Shown here: positions 26,390-36,272 of the stretch, piece by piece
How the letters are laid out: each line of letters opens with the position of its first letter
Position numbering within the stretch: the first letter of the stretch is position 1
Assembly: GCA_943846595.1 (NCBI GenBank)
Contig: OX044355.1
Location: 1,968,501-2,032,500, forward strand
Direction: 5' to 3'
From: an uncultured Polaribacter sp.
GTDB taxonomy: Bacteria; Bacteroidota; Bacteroidia; Flavobacteriales; Flavobacteriaceae
DNA: 64,000 bases
Program-made: the position numbers and the translations under genes
Notes under the pieces: generated by a model
Told to the model about the DNA's origin: nothing
Databases searched by the model: none
Seen by the model: only the letters and a program-made list of their open reading frames with translations

Positions 26390-28381
26390 CTAATTAATAG
26401 ATAAAGAAACATTATCAATATTTACCATACCGGTATCTGCGCCTAGATCAAAAAGAACACGCGCATCTGGGGCTCCATATCCTGTAGCAGCTACTGTTAC
26501 TGAATAGGTAGTTCTAGTTGTGTTAATTGCTACTGTTTCAGTTGTATTCGACCAAGGAGCACCGCTTAGGCCAATTCCTGCAACAACATTTCTATCGGTA
26601 TCTGACCATGCATCAAAAACCAATGTGTAAGTGTTTCCGTCAATAATTTCTAATTTTTGACTCATATTTACATCATATGGGTTACCAGCAGTTGCTACAG
26701 ATACTGAATAATACGTATTTCCATTTTCTGTAACTACGGGTGCAGCGGAATTATCATCTACTCCTACCAACCAGGAAGCACTTCCTGCTTGAAAATCTCC
26801 GTTAGTAACGAGATTTCCGTTTCCGATTCTTAGAGAAACATTGTCAATATTTACCAGACCAGTAGCGGCACCTAAATCAAAAATAACACGGGCATCGGGT
26901 GCACCATATCCTGAGGCTGCAACGGTCACCGAATAAGTAGTTCTCGTGGTGGTTAAATTAACTGTTTCTGTAGTATTTGACCATGGTGAAGCACTCAAAC
27001 CAACTCCTGATAATATCGGTCTGTTCGTATCTGACCAAGCATCAAAGGTTAAGGTGTAAGTATTCCCGTCTATAATTTCTACTTTTTGACTCATGTTCAC
27101 ATCATACGGATTTCCCGCATTGGTAACATTAAAAGAATAGTAAGTATTTCCGCTAACAGTAACTACGGGTGCAGCAGAATTGTCATCTACTCCAACAAGC
27201 CAAGCTTCACTTCCTGCCTCAAAATCTCCGTTGGTCAATAATCCATCATCAAAAGTAGAAGCCGAACTCGCTTTGTAGAAATAAAAATTATCTACATAAA
27301 CAATTCCTGCAACGCCGTCTGAATCGATTAATAGCTGTGTTATTTTGTTTTTGTTAGCAAGATTTCCATCAAAATTGGCCATATCTATCTCCACACTTTG
27401 CCAAGAACCTGCTACGGTAGTACCTAAAGATTCTACATCTTCTCCTCCATCTACAGTATTTACAATTTTAACGAGTAGTTCATTGGTGACTCCTTCTGGC
27501 ACCCAATAATCAATGTGCATCATTTCCATTCCAGCAACGTCTATTCCGTTTGCATAGTTGGTTACCATACCCACAAAATCTAAGTTGGTTAGCTTCCATA
27601 CATTGTCACTACCAATCGTTGTTGCCTCAAAACCTGAGGAAGACCAACTGGTAGGTAATTCATCCAAAGTTACGTTTGTATATGCATCACTAAAGATTGA
27701 AACGACATCCGAAGCATCTCTACCTGGAGGTGTTGTTGCTCCTACTGTTGGTGCTAAAATTTCAGTGACTTCAAAATCAACCGTATAGGTTGTTGTTTCT
27801 ATCGCACCCCCTTTTGCAATAATTTGAACGGTGTAGGTACCTGCATCAGCATATTGGTAAGACAATGCTTCGCCAATATTTGCAGTGGCAACTGGTTGTG
27901 TTACACCTGCTTCACCTGAATGAAATTCATACATCATGGCAAAGTCTGCAGATGCACTCACATTTACCTGTTTCGAAACAGCTGCATCATTTTCAATGGT
28001 CGTCATCAAATTTTCTGGAGCTCTGAAAGAAACTACGATAGGTTTTGTTAATTCTGTAGCATCTCCTTTGGTGTTGTAAGCTACCAATTTTACATCATAG
28101 GTACCTTCTGCATACACATGCTGTGCATTTTCTCCGTTAGGTATTCTTAATGGTTCTGTAGTTGCATCTCCAAAATAAACATCAAAGGTGGAAGCACCAT
28201 CTGCATTGGGAGTGATGGTAGCCGCTCCTGTGTTGTCTTGTGTAATGCTGAACAACATTTCTAAGTTCGTAGGTGCAGACATGCTGTCTAAGAAAGACAA
28301 CTCTCTTACATCTGTATCTGTACAGGCTGCTATCAATAGCAACACTGCAATTGTTTTGTATATATTTTTTATTTTTTTCAT
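26390..28381 (-). CDS. Multimodular surface glycan-binding lipoprotein with tandem CBM4/9-like domains
   Basis: A 663-residue lipoprotein starting MKKIKNIYK (lipobox LIAACTDT). An upstream in-frame ATG at 28417 overlaps susD and would precede the signal peptide. Two PKD-like domains occupy about 30-113 and 115-206. The locus-specific module follows at about 207-370 (ASDVVSIFSDAYTNV; IVYVDNFYFYK). Two nearly identical CBM4/9-like domains are at about 379-521 and 522-663 (TNGDFEAGSEAWLVGVDDN and its twin). It lies directly after susD, the SGBP-B/SusE position. The tandem pair probably raises avidity for beta-glucan chains. Confidence 0.83.
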   Translation of the reverse strand: MKKIKNIYKTIAVLLLIAACTDTDVRELSFLDSMSAPTNLEMLFSITQDNTGAATITPNADGASTFDVYFGDATTEPLRIPNGENAQHVYAEGTYDVKLVAYNTKGDATELTKPIVVSFRAPENLMTTIENDAAVSKQVNVSASADFAMMYEFHSGEAGVTQPVATANIGEALSYQYADAGTYTVQIIAKGGAIETTTYTVDFEVTEILAPTVGATTPPGRDASDVVSIFSDAYTNVTLDELPTSWSSSGFEATTIGSDNVWKLTNLDFVGMVTNYANGIDVAGMEMMHIDYWVPEGVTNELLVKIVNTVDGGEDVESLGTTVAGSWQSVEIDMANFDGNLANKNKITQLLIDSDGVAGIVYVDNFYFYKASSASTFDDGLLTNGDFEAGSEAWLVGVDDNSAAPVVTVSGNTYYSFNVTNAGNPYDVNMSQKVEIIDGNTYTLTFDAWSDTNRPILSGVGLSASPWSNTTETVNLTTTRTTYSVTVAASGYGAPDARVIFDLGAATGLVNIDNVSLRIGNGNLVTNGDFQAGSASWLVGVDDNSAAPVVTENGNTYYSVSVATAGNPYDVNMSQKLEIIDGNTYTLVFDAWSDTDRNVVAGIGLSGAPWSNTTETVAINTTRTTYSVTVAATGYGAPDARVLFDLGADTGMVNIDNVSLSIN

Positions 28382-28392
28382 GGTGCTATATT

Positions 28393-29886
28393 TTAGTATC
28401 CTGGGTTTTGAGACCAACGGTTTCCTGTTAATTGAATTTCTATCACTGGAATTGGAAACACTTCGTGTTTTCCTGCTACAAAACCATCAATTTCTTGTGC
28501 TGCTTTTCCTGTTCGTACCAAATCGAAAAATCGATGTCCTTCTCCAGCCAATTCTACGCGTCTTTCTTGAAAAATGTTTTCTGTAAGTGTAGCTCCTGTT
28601 GCAGTAATATTGTGCATCATGTCTCCAAAAGCACGTTGACGTACTCTGTTCAAGTAACCTTGTGCCTTGGCATCGTTTGGAGTTGCGCTCCTATTGAAGG
28701 CTTCTGCAGCCATTAATAAAACGTCTGCAAAACGAATCGATCTGTAATTGTTTGGATTGGTCAAGTTTCGATCTCCTTGCGCCGCATCACTTCTTTTTCT
28801 TGGAATGTATTTTCTGTTGAAAAAACCAGTATGCTCATTTCCTGTTCCGAAGGTAATTCCAGTTTGTGCTGCCCATGCATCAATGTCTAAAACAGCTACA
28901 TCTTTTCTTAAATCTCCCTCTTCAAATGCATCTGCAAGTTCTTGTACAGGAACGTTGAAACTAAATCCAGAGGAGAAAATATCTCCTTCAGATCCTGGTG
29001 TTGCAGAATAATTACGGATTCCGCTAAAACCAACTGCTACATTTCCTTCACTACATTGTAAACAACCGAAACCAGCTCCTTCTAATTCTGAGTATTGTAC
29101 TTCAAAAACAGATTCGATGTTGTTTTCTCCTTCCATTTCAAACATGGTGTCGTAATCGGTTACCAAGTCATAAGGACCGTTTAGAATCAAATTATCCAAT
29201 ACGGTTGCAGCTTCGTCAAATTTATCTTGATATAGGTATGCTTTTCCTAATAAAGCTTGTGCTGCCCCTTTTGTAACTCTTCCTGATTCAGCTTGGGTAT
29301 ACGGTAAGTTGTCCGCAGCATAGATTAAATCCGATTCAATCTGAGCATATACTTGTGCTTTTGGAGTTCTGTCTACATTGAATTGATCTCCAAATAAAAT
29401 TCTTTGATCCACCACTAACGGTACGTCACCAAACCACTTCACCAACTCAAAATAATAGTAAGCTCTTAAAAAGCGTGCTTGTGCAAGAATTTCTTCTTTC
29501 CCTTCAAAATCGATATTGTCTTTAAACTCTAATATATAGTTGGCTCTGTTGACTCCTGAAAACATCCATCCCCAAATATCTCTTAATTGCGCATTTACAG
29601 GCGTGTGGGTCATGTCGTCTACTTCTTGAATACCAATAACGTCAGTAGCGCTTTCTCCACCGGCTAAGGTGTTGTCGGAAGCAATTTCTCCTAACATCAC
29701 GTTGATGTAACTCGATTGTAATAAATCGTATGCACCAATTAATGCATTTTGATAATCTTCTTCTGTATTGAAGTAGTCTTCTGAATTCTCTGCTTGAGAT
29801 TTTACATCCACAAAATCATCACTACACGAAAAACCAAGTGTAAGAAGAGCGATTGCTGATAAAATCTTTATGTTTATTTTTTTCAT
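28393..29886 (-). CDS. SusD/RagB-family nutrient-binding lipoprotein
   Basis: A 497-residue lipoprotein (lipobox LGFSCSDD) with the SusD fold: helical TPR-like N-terminal part (YFNTEEDYQNALIGAYDLLQ), and the typical C-terminal RYADVLLMAAEA-type segment, here SIRFADVLLMAAEAFNRS, plus ERRVELAGEGHRFFDLVR. It forms the lid of the SusC transporter. It starts 11 nt after the SusC stop, as in almost all PULs. The ligand is taken from the surrounding enzymes to be laminarin oligosaccharides. Confidence 0.95.
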   Translation of the reverse strand: MKKINIKILSAIALLTLGFSCSDDFVDVKSQAENSEDYFNTEEDYQNALIGAYDLLQSSYINVMLGEIASDNTLAGGESATDVIGIQEVDDMTHTPVNAQLRDIWGWMFSGVNRANYILEFKDNIDFEGKEEILAQARFLRAYYYFELVKWFGDVPLVVDQRILFGDQFNVDRTPKAQVYAQIESDLIYAADNLPYTQAESGRVTKGAAQALLGKAYLYQDKFDEAATVLDNLILNGPYDLVTDYDTMFEMEGENNIESVFEVQYSELEGAGFGCLQCSEGNVAVGFSGIRNYSATPGSEGDIFSSGFSFNVPVQELADAFEEGDLRKDVAVLDIDAWAAQTGITFGTGNEHTGFFNRKYIPRKRSDAAQGDRNLTNPNNYRSIRFADVLLMAAEAFNRSATPNDAKAQGYLNRVRQRAFGDMMHNITATGATLTENIFQERRVELAGEGHRFFDLVRTGKAAQEIDGFVAGKHEVFPIPVIEIQLTGNRWSQNPGY

Positions 29887-29897
29887 TTTTCTTTATT

Positions 29898-32800
29898 TTA
29901 AAAATTAAGATTTACTCCGAATAAAAAGGTCTTTGGATTTGGATAGAATCCTTGATCGATTCCTCCTCCAATTGGACTTCCGTTAGAAGTTGTTGGATCG
30001 TATCCTTTGTATTTTGTCAATGTAAACAAGTTGCTAGCTGACACATAAAAACGTACTGTATCAAATTGCAATTTCTCTAATTGGTCCGCGTCAATTGTGT
30101 ATCCTAATTGGATGTTTTGTAATCTAAGGAAAGAACCATCTTCTACATAAAAGTCAGAGAACAAGGTATTTCCAGTTGCCCCTGTAGTTACTCTTGGAGA
30201 AGTATTGCTTGTCCCAGGACCCGTCCATCGGTCTAAAACATAGCTTAGTCGATTGGTCAATGGTAGGTTTCTTTCATAGCTTCTTACAATTTCATTTCCT
30301 AAAGAAGCAAATGCATAAGCATTGAAATCAAAGGCTTTGTAATTGAATGAAAAATTCATCCCCATGGTAATGTCTGCAATCGGATCTCCAATATAAGTTC
30401 TGTCTTCATTGGTAATAGCACCATCGCCGTTGGTATCTACAAATCTTAAATCTCCAGGCGCTGCATTGGTTTGTGTAGCATGTGCATCTACATCGGCTTG
30501 CGTCTGAAAAATACCGTTGGTTTCGTATCCGTAGAAATACCCGATTGGGAAACCAGCTTCCATTCTAGAGGGTGGCTGTTGCCCTACTCCAAAAGATCCA
30601 CCTTCTATTACACCCGTCGCATTTCCTACAAAAGTTACATTGTTGTCTAATGTGGTAAAGTTATAGTTGGCACTGAATTTGAAATCTTCAGAGACGGTTT
30701 GATTGTATCCAATAGAGAATTCAAAACCTTCATTGACAACAGAACCTGCATTTACAATAGGTGCAGAAGCTCCAGGAGCAGAAACTCCTAAGATTCCTGA
30801 CACTTGAGGTCTTAATAATAAATCTTCTGTCGTCTTTTTAAAATAATCGGCAGTAATATCTACTTTGTTGTTGAACAAACTAACATCAATACCGAAATCT
30901 AATGGAATTTGTTTTTCCCATTTAATTTCTGGATTGGAAATCGCGCCTAAAGCCGTCCCATAGGTTAGTTGGTTATTGAAAGCATACACACCTTCTCCAG
31001 TTAATAAAGAGACAAAACCAAAAGATCCAATTCGATCGTTTCCAATGATTCCATAACTGGCTCTTAATTTTAAGTTATTGATAACCGCTGAATCTTCTAG
31101 AAAAGCTTCATCCGACACTACCCAACCCAAAGAGGCTGATGGAAAGAAACCAAACTTGTTTTTAGGTCCAAAATTTGAGGAACCATCTCTTCTTATGACA
31201 GCAGACATTAAATACTTCCCTTTATAATTGTATTGCAAACGAGAGAAATAAGACAGCAATCGGCTATCAAAGAACTGTCTTGGATTGTTGCTCAACGCTA
31301 AATTGTCTTGAGCACCAGCAGTGATACTTACACTGTTTAGGTCAGTACCTATCATACCATTTTGAGAAAAATTCGTATCGTTAAATCCTTGAGATCTAAA
31401 TACAGAAGTTCCTAAAAGGATTTTTATATTATGATTTTCTTCAAAAGTATTTTCATAGCTTACAAAAGCATCAAAGGTATAATCCTTATAGGTTTGGCTA
31501 TATTCGTTAAGACCGGCAACATCTACGTTAAAAACACTACCGTTCCCAAAATAAGCTACTGGAGAGAATGATTTCCCATTTACTTTTGCATGGTTGAATT
31601 GGTATCTTGCTTCAGCAGAGAAACCATCTAAAAATTGATAATTCAATCCATAAGAACCCGAGATTTTATTTACCCAAGTTCTGTTATAACTATTATCTAC
31701 CTGAGCGAGTGGATTGGCAACTTCAATACCCGTTCCAATTGCAGGAGGCAAAGAGAAATCACCATTCGCATCATAAACAGGTGTAGTTGCTGGCATGTTC
31801 AAAGCATTGAACAAAACAGAACCTAAGGTATTTTCTATCAAATTCTTTTTATTGGTATTTGTATAGATGGTAGAAGTTGTTAATTTCAACTTATCTGTAA
31901 GGTCTCTATTGTAATTGAACTTAACATTTCTTCTGTTAAAGTTGGCTTTGTCTCCTCCAACGATACCGTCTTGGTCTAAAACAGAAATTCCTAATGAATA
32001 GGTCGATTTATCGGTTCCTTTGTTTAAAGTATAATCCAAGCTGTAAATTGGTGCGGTATCAAAAACGGACTTTTGCCAGTTTGTCCCTTGTCCTAAACCA
32101 TTTACATTTGGAAATGGTAATGCTTCACCATTGGCAGCGTATGCTTCATTAGCAAGCAATGCATACTCGGTTGCATTTAACAATGAAATCTCTTTTGTGG
32201 TTTGTTGGAAACCTACGTAATAGTTCAAAGTTGATTTATAATCTGTTGCTTTCTTTCCTGATTTGGTGGTAATCAAAATAACTCCGTTAGCACCTCTTAC
32301 TCCATAGATACCTGCCGTTGCATCTTTTAATACATTGATCGATTCGATATCGGAAGGATTCACCACACTTAAATCTTCAATAACATTCCCATCCACTAAA
32401 ATTAAGGGTCTGTTGTCTCCGTTGGTGGAGATTCCACGAATTCGAATGTTGGAAGCGGCTCCAGGAGAACCTGATGATGCGGTAACATTAACACCGGCAA
32501 CTTGTCCTTGTAATGCCTGCTCTATTCGAGTCGGTTTTAATTGTTCTATGGATTCACTAGAAACGACAGATACTGCACCGGTAACTTCTTTTTTACGTTG
32601 TGTACCATATCCAATGACAACAATCTCATCTAGGGTCTCTGCTGAGCTCTCTAATGAGACATTGATAGTTGTGCTATTAACAACTACTTCGTTTGATTTG
32701 TAGCCTAAGTATCTGAAAATAAGGGTCGCACCTTTTGTTACATTGTTCAAACTGTACAGACCATCAAAATCTGTTTCGGTTCCAGTGCTACTACCTTTAA

Positions 32801-32930
32801 TGACAACACTAACCCCTGGGAGAATTTCTCCAGACGCTGCATCTTTAACAATTCCTTTTACATCCATCTTTTGTGCAGTTGCACACAGTGTTGAAAATGC
32901 GAAAAGTAATAATGTGATTTTTCTAAGCAT
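29898..32930 (-). CDS. SusC-family TonB-dependent outer-membrane transporter
   Basis: A 1010-residue protein: signal peptide (MLRKITLLLFAFSTLCATAQ), carboxypeptidase-regulatory domain at about 22-100 (GIVKDAASGEILPGVSVVIK), TonB-box region and plug (LDEIVVIGYGTQRKKEVTGA; NIRIRGISTNGDNRPLILVDG read as a discontinuous motif), then a 22-strand barrel ending in FLFGVNLNF with the C-terminal Phe. Another in-frame ATG at 32957 exists. However, the -7 box overlaps it, and with 32930 the spacing from the shared operator equals that at two other genes of the locus, so I choose 32930. It imports oligosaccharides with SusD. Confidence 0.94.
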   Translation of the reverse strand: MLRKITLLLFAFSTLCATAQKMDVKGIVKDAASGEILPGVSVVIKGSSTGTETDFDGLYSLNNVTKGATLIFRYLGYKSNEVVVNSTTINVSLESSAETLDEIVVIGYGTQRKKEVTGAVSVVSSESIEQLKPTRIEQALQGQVAGVNVTASSGSPGAASNIRIRGISTNGDNRPLILVDGNVIEDLSVVNPSDIESINVLKDATAGIYGVRGANGVILITTKSGKKATDYKSTLNYYVGFQQTTKEISLLNATEYALLANEAYAANGEALPFPNVNGLGQGTNWQKSVFDTAPIYSLDYTLNKGTDKSTYSLGISVLDQDGIVGGDKANFNRRNVKFNYNRDLTDKLKLTTSTIYTNTNKKNLIENTLGSVLFNALNMPATTPVYDANGDFSLPPAIGTGIEVANPLAQVDNSYNRTWVNKISGSYGLNYQFLDGFSAEARYQFNHAKVNGKSFSPVAYFGNGSVFNVDVAGLNEYSQTYKDYTFDAFVSYENTFEENHNIKILLGTSVFRSQGFNDTNFSQNGMIGTDLNSVSITAGAQDNLALSNNPRQFFDSRLLSYFSRLQYNYKGKYLMSAVIRRDGSSNFGPKNKFGFFPSASLGWVVSDEAFLEDSAVINNLKLRASYGIIGNDRIGSFGFVSLLTGEGVYAFNNQLTYGTALGAISNPEIKWEKQIPLDFGIDVSLFNNKVDITADYFKKTTEDLLLRPQVSGILGVSAPGASAPIVNAGSVVNEGFEFSIGYNQTVSEDFKFSANYNFTTLDNNVTFVGNATGVIEGGSFGVGQQPPSRMEAGFPIGYFYGYETNGIFQTQADVDAHATQTNAAPGDLRFVDTNGDGAITNEDRTYIGDPIADITMGMNFSFNYKAFDFNAYAFASLGNEIVRSYERNLPLTNRLSYVLDRWTGPGTSNTSPRVTTGATGNTLFSDFYVEDGSFLRLQNIQLGYTIDADQLEKLQFDTVRFYVSASNLFTLTKYKGYDPTTSNGSPIGGGIDQGFYPNPKTFLFGVNLNF

Positions 32931-32956
32931 AAAAATGTTTTTGATTATTGATTTCA

Positions 32957-33014
32957 TAAATATACGCCACTAAAATTGTTGTATCAAAAAAATAACCGCA
33001 ACTAAAAACATACA
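32957..33014 (-). promoter_or_regulatory. Predicted activator site plus -33/-7 promoter of susC (site D)
   Basis: Element at 33014-32995 (TGTATGTTTTTAGTTGCGGT), TTG at 32987-32985, 20-nt spacer, and -7 box TATATTTA at 32964-32957. Predicted transcription start is about 23 nt before the ATG at 32930. This is the only one of the four sites with a TTG -33. Confidence 0.6.
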
Positions 33015-33125
33015 TCGCAAAAAAAAAGCTTAACTCAAGAATAGCTTAAAAAAAACAAAGGAGGAAGGCTTTAATATAATAAATGTTGTGGTTTTGTATG
33101 GTTTCACACCACTCCATAAAAAGCA

Positions 33126-35927
33126 TTATAGTTCCAATATATAGTTTGTTAAATTCGCATCGTGAGGCAAAGACATCTTTTTGCGTAATCGATAACGCTT
33201 TACCTCTACACTTCTTGGTGAAATATTCAATAATGGAGCAATTTCTTTGGAAGATAAGTTCAATCGCAAATAGGCACACAATCGAAGATCGTTGGGTGTT
33301 AAATCTGAGTGCATACTTTTCATTTTCTTTAGAAAGTCTTTATCGGCATTGTTAAATGCTTCTTGAAACATCTTCCAATCATCTGTATTGTTCAAATTTT
33401 TATCAATAATCTTCACAACACTTGAGTTTTTATTCACATCAGACTTCATTAATTCTGTTTTGATGGAATTTAAGAACTCATTCTTTTTAATAATATTCAT
33501 GGTTGAAATGGCCAGCTCTCTATTTTTATTTTCAATATCATTGCGCAGCTTTTCATTATTAAGTTTGATGATGGTCTGCGAACTTTCCAATTCTTTTAAT
33601 TCTAATTCCTTTTGAGCCTTGTCTAGCAAACGCTCTCTTTGACGTTTATAATACCTTTTGGATGCAAGATGCAATCCGTATATGAAAAACAAAAACAAAC
33701 TTACATAACCAGAGACAAAGAGATTGGAATAGTACCAAGGCCTTTTAATTTCAAATTGATATTTGGCCACATTCGCACTCATTTTACCGGCTACAATGCC
33801 TCGAACTTTAAATGTATAATTACCATATGAAAGGTTCTCAAATAATACAGAAGAGGATTTGGTAGGCTCGCTCCAATCTTTATTTTGCCCTAATAACTGA
33901 TATTGATATTTCGTTACCGAGATATTATTAAAGTTAGGGGTACTAAAAGATAGCTCAATATTATTTTCATCATTCGGAAATTCTTTTACCGTTGATAAGT
34001 CGACACTATTCTTAATGCCTTCTAATTTAAAACTATTGATGCTATTAATATGCACAATAAAGTCCTTTGGTTTTTTTAATGAATTTAGATCCATTTGTAT
34101 GAATCCATCTGAGGTTCCAATAAGGTATTTTTTAGGCGCTAAATAGGTAATATTTTCATATCCAGAAACTGCTTTGGGTAGGTATTCTGAAATTGAAATG
34201 GTGTGTACTTTTGGCTTATTACTTAATTTTCCTGGAGTTAAGTATTTAATTTCTTCTTTGGTAAAAGACCATAACCAATTTTTTACAGGGTCATGAATTA
34301 ATTTTGCAGAAATAAAATTGTCAGCATCAATTAGACTACTGTAAACAGTATCTTTTTTAAAAGAATCATGTACTTCATCATACACAAAAACTCCTTTTTT
34401 ACTTGCATACAAGATCTTATTTTGATATTTGATAATACTAGAATGTACTCCTTTTTCTAAAGAGGTATCTTTCTCTACTTTGCTAATCTTTGTATAACGT
34501 GCATCTACATCTAATTTAAAAACTCCTTTGTATTCGTGGTTTACAAAAACCTTGTTATTCCATAAAACAAGATGTTTACTAGAGTTTTCAAAACCACGGA
34601 TCTTATTTTTAAGCTCCCAAGTTTGATTCTTTTTTTCCAATACATATAAGCCATCATAACACCCTTGCAAGAGGGTTGAATCATTTATTTTTTTAACATT
34701 CCATGTTCCTTGTTTGTCAAAAATCTGTTTTGCCTGATTTTTTTCTATCAAAAAGGTTCCAGAATCATGCCCACAAAATAACGCTCCATCAATCTGAGAT
34801 AAACTCCAAACCTGACCTTGTGTGTTTTTGATCAATTGAAAAGTATCTTTTGATTCAATATTGCGATAAAACAGCCCTTGATTGGTTCCTAAATAGAGAT
34901 TTTTATTGTAAACAATTGAAGTATAAATAGTTCCTAAATAGTCACTCTCCTCATTTCCTTTTTTGAATACAGAGGCATTATTGACACAGTTAATTCCATT
35001 ATCAAGCCCCAACCAAATATTATTATTTTTATCCTCATAAACAGAAAGAATGGTGTTATTACTCAATCCTGAATTCTTATCCATTTGATAATTGACGGAT
35101 CCGTTTTGGTTTAAATGTAGAATACCTTTAGAGATACTCCCTAATAAAAAGTTGTTATTTTTTAGTTGTATTGCGCTGTAAATTGTTTTGTCCTCCAAAA
35201 CATTAGAGGGCATCTTCCATTTTGTAACTTTTCCATCATTCAAAAGATAGAAACCTTTTTTTTGAGTCAAAACTAAAAGGGCGTTTTCTTTTTCAAAAAA
35301 ATCTACAATAATATTTTCTTTGAAAACAGGAGCATCTGAAATTAATTTTGGAGTACCATTCTCAATTTTAAAAATTCCTTTGTTCTCTTCTTGAAAATAT
35401 ATTATATCTTTTGCTTTTGTAAGTGCCTGGATTCTATTTTCACCATTAACAATTTTAATTTCTTTTGTTTCTAAATTATACAGATATATTCTTCTGAGCG
35501 ACTTAAACAAAAACCAACCTTCCATTTCGATAATCTTCCAGATTTGCTCATCTTCAAGCATCTTAATATCCTTGTCTTTTACTACCGAAGAATATTCGAG
35601 TGCACCATACTTGTTTTTCTTCCAAAACCCAAAGTCCATATAAAAACCGGTAAAAATTTTATCTTTATATGCTTTTACAGATCGTATGATCGTATTGTTG
35701 GGGGTTTCATAGAGTTGCCAACTTGCTCCGTTAAACTCTAACAACCCTAAATTATTAGCCACATACATGAACCCGTTGTCGGATTGTGAAATTGCCCAAT
35801 TCTGATTTTCAGCACCGTAATCTTCCGTAGTGAAAATATTGATCGGAGGAAGCTCTTGTGAAAAACTAACATGGTACACAAAAATGAAAAATAAAACCGT
35901 TATTATTCTTTGAATAAATTTGAACAT
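33126..35927 (-). CDS. Membrane-spanning Y_Y_Y/LuxR-type sensor-regulator of the glucan locus
   Basis: A 933-residue protein starting MFKFIQRIIT; the open frame goes on to 36071, but only this start puts the signal peptide (ending ...SFSQ) first. Residues about 25-640 are Reg_prop-like beta-propeller repeats (NGFMYVANNLGLLEFNG; NNIWLGLDNGINCV). A Y_Y_Y domain follows at about 655-730, then a transmembrane helix at about 735-756, a coiled coil at 760-815 and a LuxR-type helix-turn-helix at 875-925 (LTPNDLRLCAYLRL; SSKEIAPLLNISPRSVEVKR). There is no kinase or receiver domain, unlike HTCS regulators. Encoded 195 nt upstream of susC on the same strand. It probably senses glucan fragments in the periplasm and may bind the shared 20-bp elements (inference). 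Confidence 0.88.
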   Translation of the reverse strand: MFKFIQRIITVLFFIFVYHVSFSQELPPINIFTTEDYGAENQNWAISQSDNGFMYVANNLGLLEFNGASWQLYETPNNTIIRSVKAYKDKIFTGFYMDFGFWKKNKYGALEYSSVVKDKDIKMLEDEQIWKIIEMEGWFLFKSLRRIYLYNLETKEIKIVNGENRIQALTKAKDIIYFQEENKGIFKIENGTPKLISDAPVFKENIIVDFFEKENALLVLTQKKGFYLLNDGKVTKWKMPSNVLEDKTIYSAIQLKNNNFLLGSISKGILHLNQNGSVNYQMDKNSGLSNNTILSVYEDKNNNIWLGLDNGINCVNNASVFKKGNEESDYLGTIYTSIVYNKNLYLGTNQGLFYRNIESKDTFQLIKNTQGQVWSLSQIDGALFCGHDSGTFLIEKNQAKQIFDKQGTWNVKKINDSTLLQGCYDGLYVLEKKNQTWELKNKIRGFENSSKHLVLWNNKVFVNHEYKGVFKLDVDARYTKISKVEKDTSLEKGVHSSIIKYQNKILYASKKGVFVYDEVHDSFKKDTVYSSLIDADNFISAKLIHDPVKNWLWSFTKEEIKYLTPGKLSNKPKVHTISISEYLPKAVSGYENITYLAPKKYLIGTSDGFIQMDLNSLKKPKDFIVHINSINSFKLEGIKNSVDLSTVKEFPNDENNIELSFSTPNFNNISVTKYQYQLLGQNKDWSEPTKSSSVLFENLSYGNYTFKVRGIVAGKMSANVAKYQFEIKRPWYYSNLFVSGYVSLFLFFIYGLHLASKRYYKRQRERLLDKAQKELELKELESSQTIIKLNNEKLRNDIENKNRELAISTMNIIKKNEFLNSIKTELMKSDVNKNSSVVKIIDKNLNNTDDWKMFQEAFNNADKDFLKKMKSMHSDLTPNDLRLCAYLRLNLSSKEIAPLLNISPRSVEVKRYRLRKKMSLPHDANLTNYILEL

Positions 35928-36272
35928 TATTTTGAATTGTTTGGCTACTAAATTAATCAAAAAAGAAATATGATTGGGTATTTTAATCAAATTGTAGTGT
36001 AAAAAAAATATTCTGTATGGTTTAAGAATAAAATAAAAACTTTCAATACACAAAGCTATTATCAATTTCATCGCTTAAAATCTACAACAGCAGTACAGAC
36101 AAATAATTACAAACGAAGTAACTGTAAAACAAAAAAAAGGACCTTAATACAAGCTGAAATTGACCGTCAACATAAGATTATTTGTACATTCACTCATTAA
36201 AATTATATTGGATTTGTCTTTACCAATGAATTGCACGACTGCATAAAAATTAGATACAACTAACACTAAATC
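35928..36272. other. Intergenic region upstream of the sensor-regulator
   Basis: No gene seen. An exact -7 box, TAGCTTTG, lies at 36058-36051 on the minus strand, about 120 nt before the regulator ATG, but without a TTG at the right distance. No copy of the shared 20-bp element was found here. Confidence 0.4.

Noticed and set aside
1..35927. Type IX secretion C-terminal sorting domains on the glucan-locus enzymes
   Set aside because: None of the complete proteins ends in the typical sorting motif; they carry lipoprotein signals or a barrel. The left-edge protein is cut before its end.
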